Below are positions 43,848 to 55,081 of a stretch of DNA of 64,000 bases, in pieces. The stretch is from Tupaia tana (taxonomy: Eukaryota > Chordata > Mammalia > Scandentia > Tupaiidae). The stretch is taken from contig JAKSZU010000008.1 of the NCBI GenBank assembly GCA_026018925.1, positions 7,616,415-7,680,414 on the forward strand, read 5' to 3'. The translations under genes and the position numbers were made by a program. The notes beneath the pieces were generated by a model. The model saw nothing but the letters and a program-made list of their open reading frames with translations. It did no database searches and was not told the origin of the DNA. Within the stretch, counting starts at the first letter, position 1. Each line of letters opens with the position of its first letter.

Positions 43848-43872
43848 TGAGCACTCAGGCAATTTTTAAACA
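43613..43872 (+). mobile_element. tRNA-like SINE with (TC)n
   Basis: 'gagggccagctccatagctc', 'gtggttaagggaactgg', 'gattcaaatctcagccc', (TC)n at 43,812-43,845. The head 'tagctcagtggttaa' is closest to a canonical tRNA A-box in this window. Confidence 0.75.
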
Positions 43873-43900
43873 TCATAAAAAATATCAAATTCTGGAAATA

Positions 43901-44155
43901 GGGAGCCAGATACCAGGGTGCACAGTAATACAACATTCTGAGTGGTTGATTCACACTGGAAAGTTTTGAGTTTGTATGTGGATGCCTCACTGAGCATGCC
44001 ATTCATATGTGTGCCCAAGATCCAGAGCTGGCAGAAGCAGACAGTGGGTCACAGCATAAAGACCCTGTTTGGGGACCTGTCTCTTTTGCTCTCTCTCTTG
44101 CTCCCTCATCCTGTCTTTCTCATTCTTAGAAGAAATAAAGAAAATTTTGAAGTAA
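43901..44155 (+). mobile_element. tRNA-like SINE, type B
   Basis: 'ggagccagataccagggtgc', 'tgtgcccaagatccagag', 'gggtcacagcataaagacc', 'tagaagaaataaagaaaat'. Confidence 0.75.
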
Positions 44156-44183
44156 TTCAGGAAATAAAAATTAGAATTATTAA

Positions 44184-44466
44184 TTTTTTTTCTTTATTCA
44201 TAATGGAGTGCATGTGTGCACACGTAATAAAGAGAGGGAAAGAGAAGGAGAGAGGGGGAGAGAGAGAGGAAGATGAGCACCCTGAACAGGATCTGGTCAT
44301 GCCACGATTCCCTTCCTCTAGTTCTCCAGCCCTTTGGATCTTGGACACTTGATCACATACCTGGCATGTTTCAGGTGACCTGGCTGGAATTTGAACAGCA
44401 GTCACCATGTAGGATCCTGCTTTTCTTGAGCAGTGTATTACTGCTGCACCACAGAGACAGTCCAGA
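44184..44466 (-). mobile_element. tRNA-like SINE, minus
   Basis: T-run and 'ctttattcataatgg', GA tract 44,231-44,275, 'gatcttggacacttg', ending 'gcaccacagagacagtcc'. Confidence 0.7.
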
Positions 44467-44794
44467 ATGACTGAAATTAGTAGCTTAACAGACAAGAATG
44501 TCTAGAATGGATTCAACAAAATAAAGAATTAAATTTTATGTAAAGTCAACATATAATCCAATGTTAAATTGAGCAATATTGACAAAGAAGACCATTAGAA
44601 CCCAGACAAGAGAGACATTTCCATGGGTTGAAGCAGTTTCTGGAAGCTTCTGGATGAAGCTACTTGGATCATTCCTTGGTGCCCCTAACAGAAAGTCACC
44701 TAAAACTGAATGAATTGCAGGAGCATGTTCCAGAATGCATGGTTTCACAGAGTCTTGCAACAAAATCTACTAAGTGCAAAGAGCAATAAAATCC
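44467..44794. other. No gene recognised
   Basis: Unique-looking sequence ahead of an L1 fragment. Confidence 0.3.
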
Positions 44795-45090
44795 TTTATT
44801 TCCTCTTCTATTTTGGGGGGTCTGTTGTTGTTGTTGTTGTTGTTGTTTTTCCAGTTCCTTGAGATGCATCATTACTTTATTTATTTGCCACCTTTCTATT
44901 TGTTCTTTTGAAGACTAATTGCTATGAACTTCCCTCTTACTGCTTTTGCTGTGTCTCAAGGATTATGGAGAGTTGTGTGCTCATTATCATTGGTTTTAAT
45001 GACTCTTGATTTCAATCTTAATTTCTTCAGTAGTAGTTAGGAAGTACTTCAGGAATAGGTTGTTTAGACTCCATGATGTACTAGTAGGGA
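44795..45090 (-). mobile_element. Old L1 fragment, minus
   Basis: 'ttgctatgaacttccctctta', in part 'gcttttgctgtgtctcaagg' and 'cttaatttcttcagtag', which is antisense L1 ORF2. A (GTT)n run is at 44,823-44,848. Confidence 0.65.
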
Positions 45091-45970
45091 GAACAAGTAT
45101 AGATACCATAAACTGCATGGGAGAGGAGTGAATACTAGAGGGTAAGTGAGAGGAGCTCAGGAAGAAACTTTCAATAGACATATCTAAGCTAAATCCTCTT
45201 TTGAAAATGATGAATATGGTGATATCCTTGATTTAACTGTAATGTATTGCATGCATTCTTTGGACAACCATAGCCTGTACTTCATAGATGTACAATGATG
45301 AAATGTAACTTTTTTTTTAAATCTTAAATTTAAAAAAAAATGAAAATGCACAGAAGATTTAGAGGATTTGAAACCCTTGTGTATTTGAGATGGCAGGAAG
45401 GCATGGCCTCTGTGGAAAATGATATGGAATCTCCTAAAAATAAGTGAAATTGAATCAGCTCATGGTCTAGAAATTCCTACTCTGGGTACCTATCCAAAAC
45501 AAAAGCTAAGCAGAGACTTGAACAGATATTTGTATGTCAATGTTCACAGCAGCATTGTTCTCAAAAGCCCAAAGGTAGAAACAACCCAAATGTCCATTGA
45601 CAGATGAATGTGGTAGATACGTGTGGAAAGGAATATTCCTGAAACAGGAAGAAAATCCCAACATATGGAAGATATTATGTTAAATGGGAAAAAAAAAGAC
45701 ACAAAAGGACAAATATTTGACTTATATGAGGAACATCAAGTAGTTAATTACAGAGACAGTAGAATGATGGTTGTCAGGGCTGAGTGGAGAGGGGAGTGAA
45801 GAGTTTAACAGGTACAGAGATTCAGTGTGGGAAGGTGAAAACCTTCTGGAGGTTGATGGTGGTGATAGCTGCACAATACTGTGAATATTCTTAATGCCAC
45901 TAAACTATAAGCTTAAAAATAATTAAAATGGTAAATTTTATGTTATTTATATTATACCACAATTTTTAAA
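45091..45970 (+). mobile_element. L1 3' ends, plus strand (two fragments)
   Basis: 45,091-45,340 ends like the L1 tails at 13.8 and 16.8 kb ('gatgtacaatgatgaaatg'). 45,345-45,970 is an older L1: 'aaacaacccaaatgtccattg', 'ttacagagacagtagaatg', 'ataattaaaatggtaaattt'. Confidence 0.7.
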
Positions 45971-46010
45971 AAGAAAGAAAATATACACTGAAGATCACTG
46001 GATCGCAAAT

Positions 46011-46092
46011 ATTGGGTCATCAGAAAAGTCATGACACATTTTTGCATGAAAAAACATACAAAAATACATCATGACTTTTCCAATGACCCAAT
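46011..46092. mobile_element. Palindromic MITE, family B, best copy
   Basis: 'attgggtcatcagaaaagtc' pairs with 'gacttttccaatgacccaat'. 82 bases, arms nearly perfect, A/T centre. No ORF. Confidence 0.85.
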
Positions 46093-46530
46093 CATTGTAA
46101 GGCCTTCTAAATAGTACCTACCCAGTCAGCTCCCTCACTCTCTTAGGCCCAAGGACCTGTTTCATACTACATGTTTAGCTAGCATCAGTCAAAAGTTTGC
46201 AGTTAATGACCAACATCAAAGGTAGACATACATGAAAATACCTTCAGTGATAGCATGCAATTCTAACAGCTATGAGACAAGAGGCAGAATCTTAAAATCT
46301 AATATAATGTTAAACACTTAGATTTTTATTTCATATACTGTATACATATTTATATCCCATCTCCCATACATACACAATATAAAATAAAAGTGAAAATATG
46401 TTTGGGTGGAAAAATAAAAGTGTATGTGTTAGATATTATATGTAAAAGATCCTTCTGAAATATTTCACTGCTCACCTTGGGTCATAGCCAGCTGGGACCT
46501 TGGGCTGCAATTGACCTCAGCCTCCCCCAT
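46093..46530. other. No gene recognised
   Basis: AT-rich unique-looking DNA. Confidence 0.35.
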
Positions 46531-46879
46531 GCTGTGGACTGGAAGATGGATTCTGCCCAAAATTCATAATTGAATTTGAAATCCTAGTACTCCATCAGAA
46601 GGTGGGGCTTTTGGGTGGTGTGTAGGTCGGGGGTGGGGGGAGTCCTAGTCAATGGACTTAGTGGCTTTATAGGACTCCCGAGAGCTGACTCACTCTCTCC
46701 ACCATATGAGGACACAAAAGAAGGCGGCCATCTATGAACCAGGAAGACATCTCTCCTGAGAAACTCAACCCTGGTACCTGCTGGTACCCTGTCTTCCAGC
46801 CTCTAGAACTGTGAGATACAATGTCTGAACACCACCCAGTCTATAGTATTCTGTTACAGCAGCCAGACTAAGATACCAT
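46531..46879 (+). mobile_element. MLT1-type MaLR solo LTR (ancient ERVL relic)
   Basis: 'tgctgtggactggaagatgg', 'caaaattcataattgaa', 'ggtggggcttttgggtgg', 'ccatatgaggacacaaaag', 'aaggcggccatct', 'agcctctagaactgtgagat', 'ccacccagtctatagtattc'. The order matches MLT1 LTRs. No internal viral genes. Confidence 0.85.
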
Positions 46880-47610
46880 AGAGCCAATGGCTTCCTCCTG
46901 CCAGCAGGAGAGAGTGAACATCCCCAGACACCCCAAGGACCCCAGGTCTGGGTAACTCATAATCCAGACAGCCCGCTAGACAGCCCGCCACTACTGGTGT
47001 GTCAGCCTGTCAGTGGAGAAATACACAGGCCTGAGCCAGCCCTATGAGAAGGTAGAATAAAGGCAATCAAGCGCCTCCCTGAAACACAACCCATTCCAGG
47101 ACCTACAGCCCCTCCTCTCTGGGAATGCAGCAATGGGGCAGACACAAGCCTCCTCCTGTTTTCTTGCCCTTGCTCTACTTACATTTCCCCTTTCTCTCAT
47201 CTGTCCCTCGTGACTGCAGAATTCACCCTGCATCTGCTGAGTGACACCAGCCCATTGGCCCTCGACTTTCCTTCACAGTATTAATAGCTGGGTTCAGAGA
47301 CAGGAAGTGACATTGATTGTGACAAGAAGTAAGTCACATCCCTGCTTGCCGGCTGAATTTAGCACACTCACTGGCATCACGAGTGCAGAGCTTGATGAGA
47401 ATGCTCACAATCTCCAGGGTTAGCATGTGGAAAGGAAGCAGGCCATGGCTCCTGAAGAAGGGGAAAGGCCAGGACAGGGTAATACTGACCTCTAATCATA
47501 AGCCAAAAAGCGAGACTACATTTTCTTGTTAGTTGGTACTAAATATAATGTGCATGCAGGAAAGGCACATAAAAGAATTTCACTTTAAAGAATAAACTCT
47601 GTCTTAAAAC
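46880..47610. other. No gene recognised
   Basis: GC-moderate unique-looking sequence with chance frames on both strands. Confidence 0.35.
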
Positions 47611-47611
47611 T

Positions 47612-47860
47612 CTAAGGTAGCGTGGTAGTTAAGGCACTAGACTCACACATGGCCTACTGTGGTTTGAGTCCCAAACATGGCAGTTTAAAAATCACACTGG
47701 ATGTGTGTGTATGCATGCCCAAAATCCCAGGGAAAGAATGGAGGAAAAGGGATTACAGGATGACCATCCCCCCGGGCAGGTGATTTCTCACTTTCTTTCT
47801 CACTGTTTCTGGCAAGCACACGCACCCTATGGCAAAAAAAGAGGAAAAAAAACAAAAACT
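47612..47860 (+). mobile_element. tRNA-derived SINE, long form, 5' clipped
   Basis: 'ggtagcgtggtagttaagg', 'ggtttgagtcccaaac', 'caccctatggcaaaaaaag'. Confidence 0.8.
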
Positions 47861-48030
47861 GTAAGTACTGTACACTATTTAATATGTAATCTGCAATCTG
47901 TAACTTCCCAGTTTAAAAAATAATTATAAAGTGATCTCCTCTGTAACTACCACTGGGGACAAGCGATCATGGGCCAGCAACCCAGAAGACACCCCTTCTT
48001 CCTACATCTTTCCTAAACCACTACTCTGGT

Positions 48031-48213
48031 TTTTTTTTTTAAAGAGTTATCAATATTTAATTTTATTTACTTACTTTTTAAAATTTTCTGTAGGACATTT
48101 GTGCTCACCAGAGAGAGAAGAGAAAGCAAGCCAAGCTGCCATTCTGGGACTTGAACCATTGTTGGCAATGTAGGAGTTCAGCACCTTAACCACCACACCA
48201 CATGCTGGCCCAA
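48031..48213 (-). mobile_element. tRNA-derived SINE, short form, minus
   Basis: T-run, 'ctgtaggacatttgtgctc', 'gaaagcaagccaagctgcc', 'ccaccacaccacatgctgg'. Confidence 0.85.
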
Positions 48214-48954
48214 CCATGATTCTCCTCTCTCTTGGAGATTAATCTGATACTAAGCCTATGATACGGTATACGTCCCTAAGTAGTATGCTCTGCTCTGATT
48301 TTACCTGGTTTTGAATGTTACATAAATGGAATCATACTGAATGATTTGAGTGTATGTGAGTCATTCTATGTCTCGCTAGTTTCACTTGCTATTATATTTA
48401 TGAAATGCATCAATGTTGTGTTCCTATGGCTTGTTCATTTTCATGGCTGTGTTTCATTGGAAAAATCTATGAATGAACTTGCTGGTTAGGTATGGGTGTC
48501 TTCAACTCCAATAAATGCTAAACAATTTTCTAAAGTTGTGTAAATTTTAATTTTGTCCATAACCAAGCGTGTAGGAGAGTCCTTGGTGCTTCGTGTTCTC
48601 ATCAATGCTTGGCATTATCAGTTGTTCCAGTGTTGCCATCCAGTGGGTGTGATGGATCTCGCTGTGGCATGACTGCATTTTCCTGATTCCAAGTAAGTCT
48701 GATTGTCTTTTCATCTCTACAGGCTATTTGCATATGCTTTTTAATAAAATGCCTGTTCAAGTGTTTTCCTCAACTTTCCTTTGGCTTTTTCTATCTATTT
48801 CTTTTCAGGAGCTTACTATATATTCTAGACAACTTCTTTCTCAGATATGTATATCATAAATATCTAGATATCTACTAGGGGACTTAGATTTTCACTCTCT
48901 TTAATGGAGTCTTTTGATAAAATTTGCAGCAAATTTTAATGTATTCTAATTTAT

Positions 48955-50532
48955 CAGTACAAATGCTCTTCAACTTATGATGGGATTATATCTTGATGAA
49001 CTTGATAATAGTAAATTGAAAACATTATAACTTAAAATACATTTAACATACGAACCCTACCAAATTTCACAGCTTAGCTGCACCTGCCTTAAACATGGTC
49101 AGAACACATTGGGGTAGGCAAAGACTTCTTAAATGAGACTCCCAAAGCACAGGCAATAATCCCTAAAATAGACAAGTGGGACTATATCAGATTAAGAAGT
49201 TCTGCACAGCGAAAGACACAGTAATTAGTGTGAATCAACAACCCTAATAATGGGAGAATATTTTTGTAAAATATGCCTCAGACAAGGGATTTTTAACCAG
49301 AATACACAGGGAACTCAAGCAGCTTACCCAAAAAATAAAAAATGTCTAACCCAATTGAAAAATGGGAAAATGAGCTGAACAAAAATCTCTCTATGGAAGA
49401 CACACAAACAGCCAAAAAGCATATGAGGACATGCTCAACATCCCTCATCCTAAGAGAGATACAGATTAAAGCCACAATGAGATACCACCTAACCCCTGTC
49501 AGAGTGGCAAAGATTAAAAATACAAAAAGTGGTAAGTGTTGGCAGGGTTGTGGTGAAAGGGAACTCTCCTACACTGATGGTGGGAATATAAACTGTTTCA
49601 GCCACTGTGGAGAACAATATGGAGGTTCCTCAAAGATCTACAGATAGAACTACCATTTGACCCAGCAATCCCACTTCTGGTATCTACCCAAAGGACAGGA
49701 GAATGCTCAGTCAGAAAAGCGCTTGCCCATCAATGTTTATTGTAGCATTATTCATGATCGCTAAGACATGGAACCAACCTAAATGTCCACAAACAGATGA
49801 ATGGGTGGAAAAAGTATGGCACATATACTTTACGGAATAGTATTCAGCCATTAAAAAAAAAAAAAAAAAAAACAAGACCCTGACATTTGATAGAAATGGT
49901 CAAATATGGAAGATCTATTGCTGAGTGAAGCAAGCCAGGATAGGAAAGGAAGATATTATATGTATTTGCGTACTATATACTATCTTCACTTTATGGTAGA
50001 GATCGAAATATTGAAGGATGTAAAAGCAGTGAAAATAGTTATGAATGTTGAAGACAGTGTGGAATGGAGGGGGAGAAAAGAGTATAGAGAAAGGCAAGAG
50101 AACAAATAGCGAGGCATGACATTAGTGGGACACAGAAATGGTTTATTACCTGTTGTTGATAACGTGGATAGTATTCTCAACTGGACTGGTCTTAGAAGTA
50201 TTTCATGTTGGTTGAATTCTCTTTACAAGTCAAATGATACATAGTGATTGAATGTTTTAAAAAGTAATGAGAATAAATAATCAGAAAAAAATTATGAAAA
50301 AAAAGATGGTCAGAACATTTATATTAGCCTTTGGTTGAGCAAAATCACTTGACAAGAAGTCTATTTTGCAACAAATGTTGGATGTCTCTTGTAATTTATT
50401 GGTCACTGAAAGTGGAAAACAGAATGGTAGTTGAGGTACTCAAAGTATGGTTTCCACTGAACCCATATCATTTTCACACCATCATCAAGTCAAACAATCC
50501 TAAGTCAAACCATTATAAATCAGGCACCATCT
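48955..50532. mobile_element. Tigger-like MITE, split by an L1
   Basis: Left part 48,955-49,106 ('cagtacaaatgctcttcaac', 'tatgatgggattat'). Right part 50,307-50,532 ('gtggaaaacagaatggtag', 'gtcaaaccattataaatc', ending 'gcaccatctg'). Together they match a placental Tigger-group MITE with 'cttacgatgg'-type ends. The exact name is not certain. Confidence 0.7.
49107..50305 (+). mobile_element. 5'-truncated L1, plus, with target duplication
   Basis: Begins in ORF2 near the C-terminal part ('gaaagacttcttaaatgag' region) and runs to a 3' UTR and A-rich end. ATGGTCAGAACA occurs at 49,095-49,106 and 50,306-50,317. Several stops and frameshifts, including a Cys-motif region 'CWQGCGE' still readable at about 49,540. 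It is of the same broad lineage as the young L1. Confidence 0.85.
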
Positions 50533-50982
50533 GCATTTTTCTTTACAGTAATCAATTTCATGTCTCTTTTTAATGAAGTTCTTACCTATGCCCCAGGATA
50601 TAAAGAGTTTCAATTAAACTAATCCTCCCATGCCTTTATTTGGTTTTCACATTTAGGTCTTAAGTCTCCCTGGAACTGATTTTTTATTTGGTGTGAGTTA
50701 GCCAACATATTCACTCCTCACACTATGACTTATGAAAAGCCTATTCCCCAGTGTGCCATGGTGTCACCTCTGCCACAGATTGAGTGCCTTTCTAGGCCTT
50801 CCATTCTATTTCAGCCCAAGTCTCCTCCCACCCCTTCGCACAGACTTTGATTATCTTCTCACCTTGATAACATTTTCACATCACTCAGCACGTGTTACCC
50901 ACCCCTTCCTTCTACCCCTGGATGTGTGCCTTAATTATTCCCAGTCTTTGTATTTCTTATGACTCTTAAAATTAGCCTATTA

Positions 50983-51247
50983 GGGACCAGTAAATGGCAA
51001 AATGGTTATGTCACTGGTCTCCCATGTGACTGACCACAGTTCAAGTCCTAGACCCAGAGGCTTGAAACTCACATGAGGCACACGTATATGCATGCCCAAA
51101 ATCGCGAGAGGAGAATGGAGAAGGGATTGCAGTATGCCCATCCCCCTGGGGGGTGATTTCTCGCTTCTGTCTCTCTGTCTTTCTCTGCCTCACTCAGGCA
51201 AGGACATGAGCCCTTTAGCAAAAATCTCTAAAAAAAAAAAAAAAAAT
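50983..51247 (+). mobile_element. tRNA-derived SINE, long form
   Basis: 'gggaccagtaaatggcaaaa', 'gttcaagtcctagaccc', 'gagccctttagcaaaaatc', poly-A. Confidence 0.85.
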
Positions 51248-51369
51248 CAGTCTATCAGGTTAAAACAAAAGAAAAACTCATTAATTTTTACTGGAATCAC
51301 ACAGATTCTCTATATCAATACTGAGTCTTTAATCCACAACCATCACATAACTCTATACTGATTTAAATC

Positions 51370-51645
51370 AATTTAGGTTGTGTCATAAAAGTTTCCACAT
51401 AGAGGTCGCCCACATATTTTGCTAGATCGAGTACTTGAGTCTTCACACTCTTTAATACTGTAATAAATGGCCCTCTTTTTAATTAAATTTCTAACTCTTT
51501 AATCTGGTAGAGAGACAAACAATTGACCTTTATAAGTTCATTTAGTATGCCAGGAATCTTGGGAACCTTATTATTCTACTGATTTACTGTTAGATAAGAT
51601 TTTCTTTCATAAAAAAATCCAATAAGGATGTATGAGTGGCTTTAT
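51370..51645 (-). mobile_element. Old L1 ORF2 fragment, minus
   Basis: 'gcccacatattttgctag', 'aattgacctttataag', 'gtttactgtt'-like text fits antisense L1 ORF2. Diverged. Confidence 0.55.
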
Positions 51646-51667
51646 ACATAATTTGTTTTTAATATTG

Positions 51668-51935
51668 GTGAGACAAGGTCCAGCCACAGGGGCACACACT
51701 GCTAAGATGCTGGGTTCTGGGGGCTTGGTCCTTTCTGGCCCAACCTGTAAACCAACAATGGTGGCACATGCCTGCCATCTCAGCCACTCGGGAGGGTCCC
51801 AAGCTTGAAGCTTACATGGGCAACATAGTGAGGTCCTGGCTGAAGAACGAGTGTGGCATCATGGGCCTGTGGTCCCAGCTGGGAAGTTGAGGCAGAAGGA
51901 TCATGCCACAGCAAGACTGTCTTTTTTAAAAAAAT
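51668..51935 (+). mobile_element. 7SL-containing composite SINE
   Basis: After 'gacaaggtccagccacagg' comes 'tggtggcacatgcctgcc', 'cagccactcgggaggg', 'gggcaacatagtgaggtc', then a second 7SL-like half 'gtggtcccagctgggaag', 'tgaggcagaaggatcatg'. The 7SL Alu-domain pattern is plain. The first 60 bases look tRNA-like. Confidence 0.8.
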
Positions 51936-52117
51936 TACTGCTGAAACATGCTGGCTTTAACTAATAAATGCCCTGATGGTTTAATGATATGCTAGGGTTA
52001 ATGTGCTACAATGGCAATTATTTTTATCAAGATCTCAGGTTGGATTACATGAACACATTGCGTATTTAATATCATAATGCATTTTTTACTTATAATGAAT
52101 GTGACTTGCTAATCAGC

Positions 52118-52397
52118 TTTGTTTTTCTTTTTCTTTTTCTTTTTCTTTTTTTTTTTGGAGAGGTTTTTGCTATAGGGCGCGTGCGCTCACCAGAAAGACA
52201 GAGAGACAGAAAGTGAGAAATCTCCCCCAGGGGGCTGGCCACACCGCAATCCCTTCACCTCCACTCTCCTCTCAGGATCTTGGGCACGCACGCACACGCA
52301 CCCGGCGTGAGTTTAAGCCACCGGGTCCGGGACTAGAACTGCAGTCGACTACGTGGGAGTCCAGTGACATAGTCATTACACTAACTGCTGGTTCCAC
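52118..52397 (-). mobile_element. tRNA-derived SINE, long form, minus
   Basis: 'gaggtttttgctatagggcg', 'ccaccgggtccgggac', ending 'ctaactgctggttcc'. Direct repeats 'ctaatcagctttt' and 'ctaatcagctttg' flank it. Confidence 0.95.
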
Positions 52398-52494
52398 TAA
52401 TCAGCTTTTCATAATATTATGACATATAAGTCTTTCTCCTTGGCAATCATAGTTCATTCTGAGTATTGGTTAAAAAAAAGCATGACTGAGAGCC

Positions 52495-52605
52495 CATGAC
52501 AGGCAGGCACATCACACGCTTTCTCTCATGTCATTTTCACAATGACATGAGAAAGCAATTATGCAGATGCATTCGTAAGTGAAAAAAATGAGGCTCAAAT
52601 TTGGT
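52495..52605. mobile_element. MIR fragment
   Basis: 'gtcattttcacaatgacatg', 'gcaattatgcagatgc', 'gtgaaaaaaatgaggctc' is the MIR core with decay. Confidence 0.5.
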
Positions 52606-52612
52606 ACAAAAT

Positions 52613-52828
52613 TCAGGCCATATGGTGGTTTAGTGCTAACACACCTGCACCCCCATGGGAAGGCCCCAGTTCACATACAAAGCCGCCCTATACACAACAG
52701 GCACATGCATGAGCCCACGATCCAGGCTGACACAGGCTGACGGTGTATTGTGGCATGAGGACCCTCTTTGGGGTGTCTCCCTATCTCTCTTGCTCATGGA
52801 AGAAATAAATAAACTTTCAAAAAAATAG
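52613..52828 (+). mobile_element. tRNA-like SINE, type B
   Basis: 'caggccatatggtggtttag', 'cccagttcacatac', 'gagcccacgatccagg', 'gaagaaataaataaacttt' end. Confidence 0.8.
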
Positions 52829-53186
52829 TACATAGTTTGAGGTCTTAGCTAGTGAGGGGCTGAGTAGACTTTCAGCTCCTAACAGCCCTACTCCCCCTCC
52901 ACACCACGAGCCTCCAGAGGAGCCCCCCAGCTAGCGCAGTAGGCCTGACAGTCGCAGGCAGAGCCCTGTGCCCCACCCTCTGCACACGCTGCCACGTCAC
53001 TTTTCTCATGAGGCCTTTAGGGATGTGCTATCTTTGACCTACTTTTGTATTGTCCCCTCTCTTAGTGAAGATCGCTGTGTCCTTCAAGTACATACATCAT
53101 GTTTGCCCTGCTCTAAGTGTAGGTTTTATTATTATTCAGGTGTGATGTGGCTAACAGGCCAGGTGACGGTTGCCATTGAAAAGACA

Positions 53187-53246
53187 AAGTTTATTTTATT
53201 TTAAGAATTATTTTATTTATTCATGCATTTATTTTAATTTGACCAG

Positions 53247-53318
<72 letters not shown>

Positions 53319-53411
53319 TGAGAAAGCAAGCCACCGGGTCTGGGACTCGAATCGTGATCAGCCACGTGGGAATGTCCAGCACCTTAACCACCATGCCACC
53401 TGCTGGTCCCT
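53187..53411 (-). mobile_element. tRNA-derived SINE, short form, minus, with (CA)n(GA)n
   Basis: (AC)n 53,247-53,286 and (AG)n 53,287-53,314 inside the tail, 'agcaagccaccgggtctgg', ending 'ccatgccacctgctggtccc'. Confidence 0.9.
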
Positions 53412-53786
53412 GAAAAGATAGTTTATTACTTAGAGATCCCAAGATTGAAAAGACTGTTTATTACCTGTAGAACCCAGGAGGAGGGGAAACACCCCCAGGG
53501 AGAGATGTCACAGGGAGCATCAGGGTCAATCAGGAGGCTGAGGGAGAGGGCAGCTGTGGGCAAGAGCCTTTACTGTGGCTTCCACGGTAAGGAACAGGAG
53601 AGGGAGAGAGAGCAGGTTTAGGACTGGCTTTCTGAATGGTCTCAGTGGGCTCTGGGGTGCACAGGCTGTCCCTAATTGCCTAGTACCTGGTCTAGAGGAT
53701 GGTGATAAAGACAGGGAAACATGGTCCTGGTGTAAGAGTGCAGTAAAGTCTGTGTCCAAAATGTGGGCTCCGAATTGGTTGGTTTG

Positions 53787-54020
53787 CATATATGTATGGT
53801 AATGTGTGTCTGTAGTCCCAGCAACTTTGGAGGCTGAGGGGGAAAAAGGGGAAGGGAAAAAATGCCTAGGCACTGTGGCACAGCCATAGTGCAATGCTCT
53901 GCAATGCTGGAAGCCACATGGACGATCGGAGTTCAGTTCCTGGGTGGACCTGGAACACACGTCTGTGATCCTGGCTCACAAATGAGTCCTTTACTCTCTC
54001 TAGAAATCGGCTGATACTGG
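53787..54020 (+). mobile_element. 7SL-tRNA composite SINE
   Basis: 'ggtaatgtgtgtctgtagtc', 'cccagcaactttggaggctg' (7SL-like), a purine linker, then 'gcctaggcactgtggcac', 'atggacgatcggagttcag' (type B tRNA-like head). A close inverted copy is at 55.38-55.68 kb. Confidence 0.85.
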
Positions 54021-54361
54021 GGCTCGGGGGTAGGACTGTCTCTTCAGGGTCTGCAGGGCCCCAGCTATCAAAACCTCAGAAGTGTGTGGCTAACAAGGGG
54101 CAGAGAAGAGTTAGTGCAGCAGGCGGGTCGGCGGTCCTGCCAACGACCTGCTTCTGAGGGTGGCCTGGATCTTCTGGGAACCTGGATCTGAGGAGGGCTC
54201 CATGACCCTAACTGAGTGGATCACTGTGGGCCACTGTATAGACCATATGGCTTATGCTATGCACCTATTTCCTTCCGTAAGTCTGGATTTTGGCATGTGC
54301 CAGGAAGCCAGGAGTAAGCTCTCTGCACACTGAGTCCCCAGTGAACTTCCCTTGTAGACAG
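54021..54361. other. No gene recognised
   Basis: GC-rich unique-looking stretch ahead of the minisatellite. Confidence 0.35.
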
Positions 54362-54656
54362 CACTCAGGCGTGTTGCGATAGCAGACGGCACTCACGCGT
54401 GTTGTAGCAGACGGCACTCAGGCATGTGGTAGCAGACGGCACTCGGGCATGTTGCAGTAGCAGACAGCACTCGGGCGTGTTGCGGTAGGAGACAGCACTC
54501 GGGCGTGTTGCGGTAGCGGACGGCACTCGGGCGTGTTGCGGTAGCGGACGGCACTCGGGCGTGTTGCGGTAGCGGACGGCACTCGGGCGTGTTGCGGTAG
54601 CGGACGGCACTCGGGCGTGTTGCGGTAGCGGAGGGCACTCGGGCGTGTTGTGGTAG
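54362..54656. repeat. 28-bp CpG-rich minisatellite
   Basis: About ten units of GTGTTGCGGTAGCGGACGGC plus ACTCGGGC. The left units are diverged (CpG decayed to TG/CA and short deletions), and the central and right units are near-identical with 4 CpGs each. Long minus-strand open frames cross the array, but the unit is not a multiple of three, so they are by-products. Confidence 0.95.
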
Positions 54657-55081
54657 CTTATTGCTAACCTTGACTCTTGGTGCCTCCTGTGACAACACTG
54701 GAGGAGGAATTTTGGAAGCTGGAGTCTGGTTTCCCCTGGGCTTTGCCCCATGTGCCTTTCCCCTTCGACGACTTTGCTTTGTGATTTTTCGCTGTAGTAA
54801 GTCATGAGTATCACTGTGAGTCCTCCTGGTGAATCGTCACAACCAGGGGTGGTCTGGGAACCCCAGCATAGCCTGGCTCTTCTCCCAGTGAGTAGAAAAT
54901 ATGAAAGCCCAACAGGTTTTTTTAGTACCTGTTTCCACAAAATGTGTGTGTGTGTGCACTTTAGCAACACTAGTCACTATTAAATTTTTGACACACTGAA
55001 TAAACATCAATCTTCTGATGGGTTTAACCTAAGAACGGTGTTCCACGATTAAGCTGTTCTCCAGCTCTCTGAAGCCTAATC
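54657..55081. other. No gene recognised
   Basis: Unique-looking stretch after the minisatellite, with a short (TG)n at 54,943. Confidence 0.35.

Larger units (their letters stand above)
48214..50722 (-). mobile_element. Old L1 (L1M-type), minus, outer layer of a nest
   Basis: 48,214-48,954 and 50,533-50,722 are antisense L1 3' sequence ('cattttcctgattccaag', 'ggctatttgcatatgc', then 'ttaatgaagttcttacc', 'cacatttaggtcttaag'). The gap holds a Tigger-like MITE that in turn contains a later L1. Confidence 0.75.

Noticed and set aside
54365-54970. 201- and 101-codon minus-strand frames with repeated 'HARVPSA' type text
   Set aside because: Products of the 28-base minisatellite read in rotating frames.
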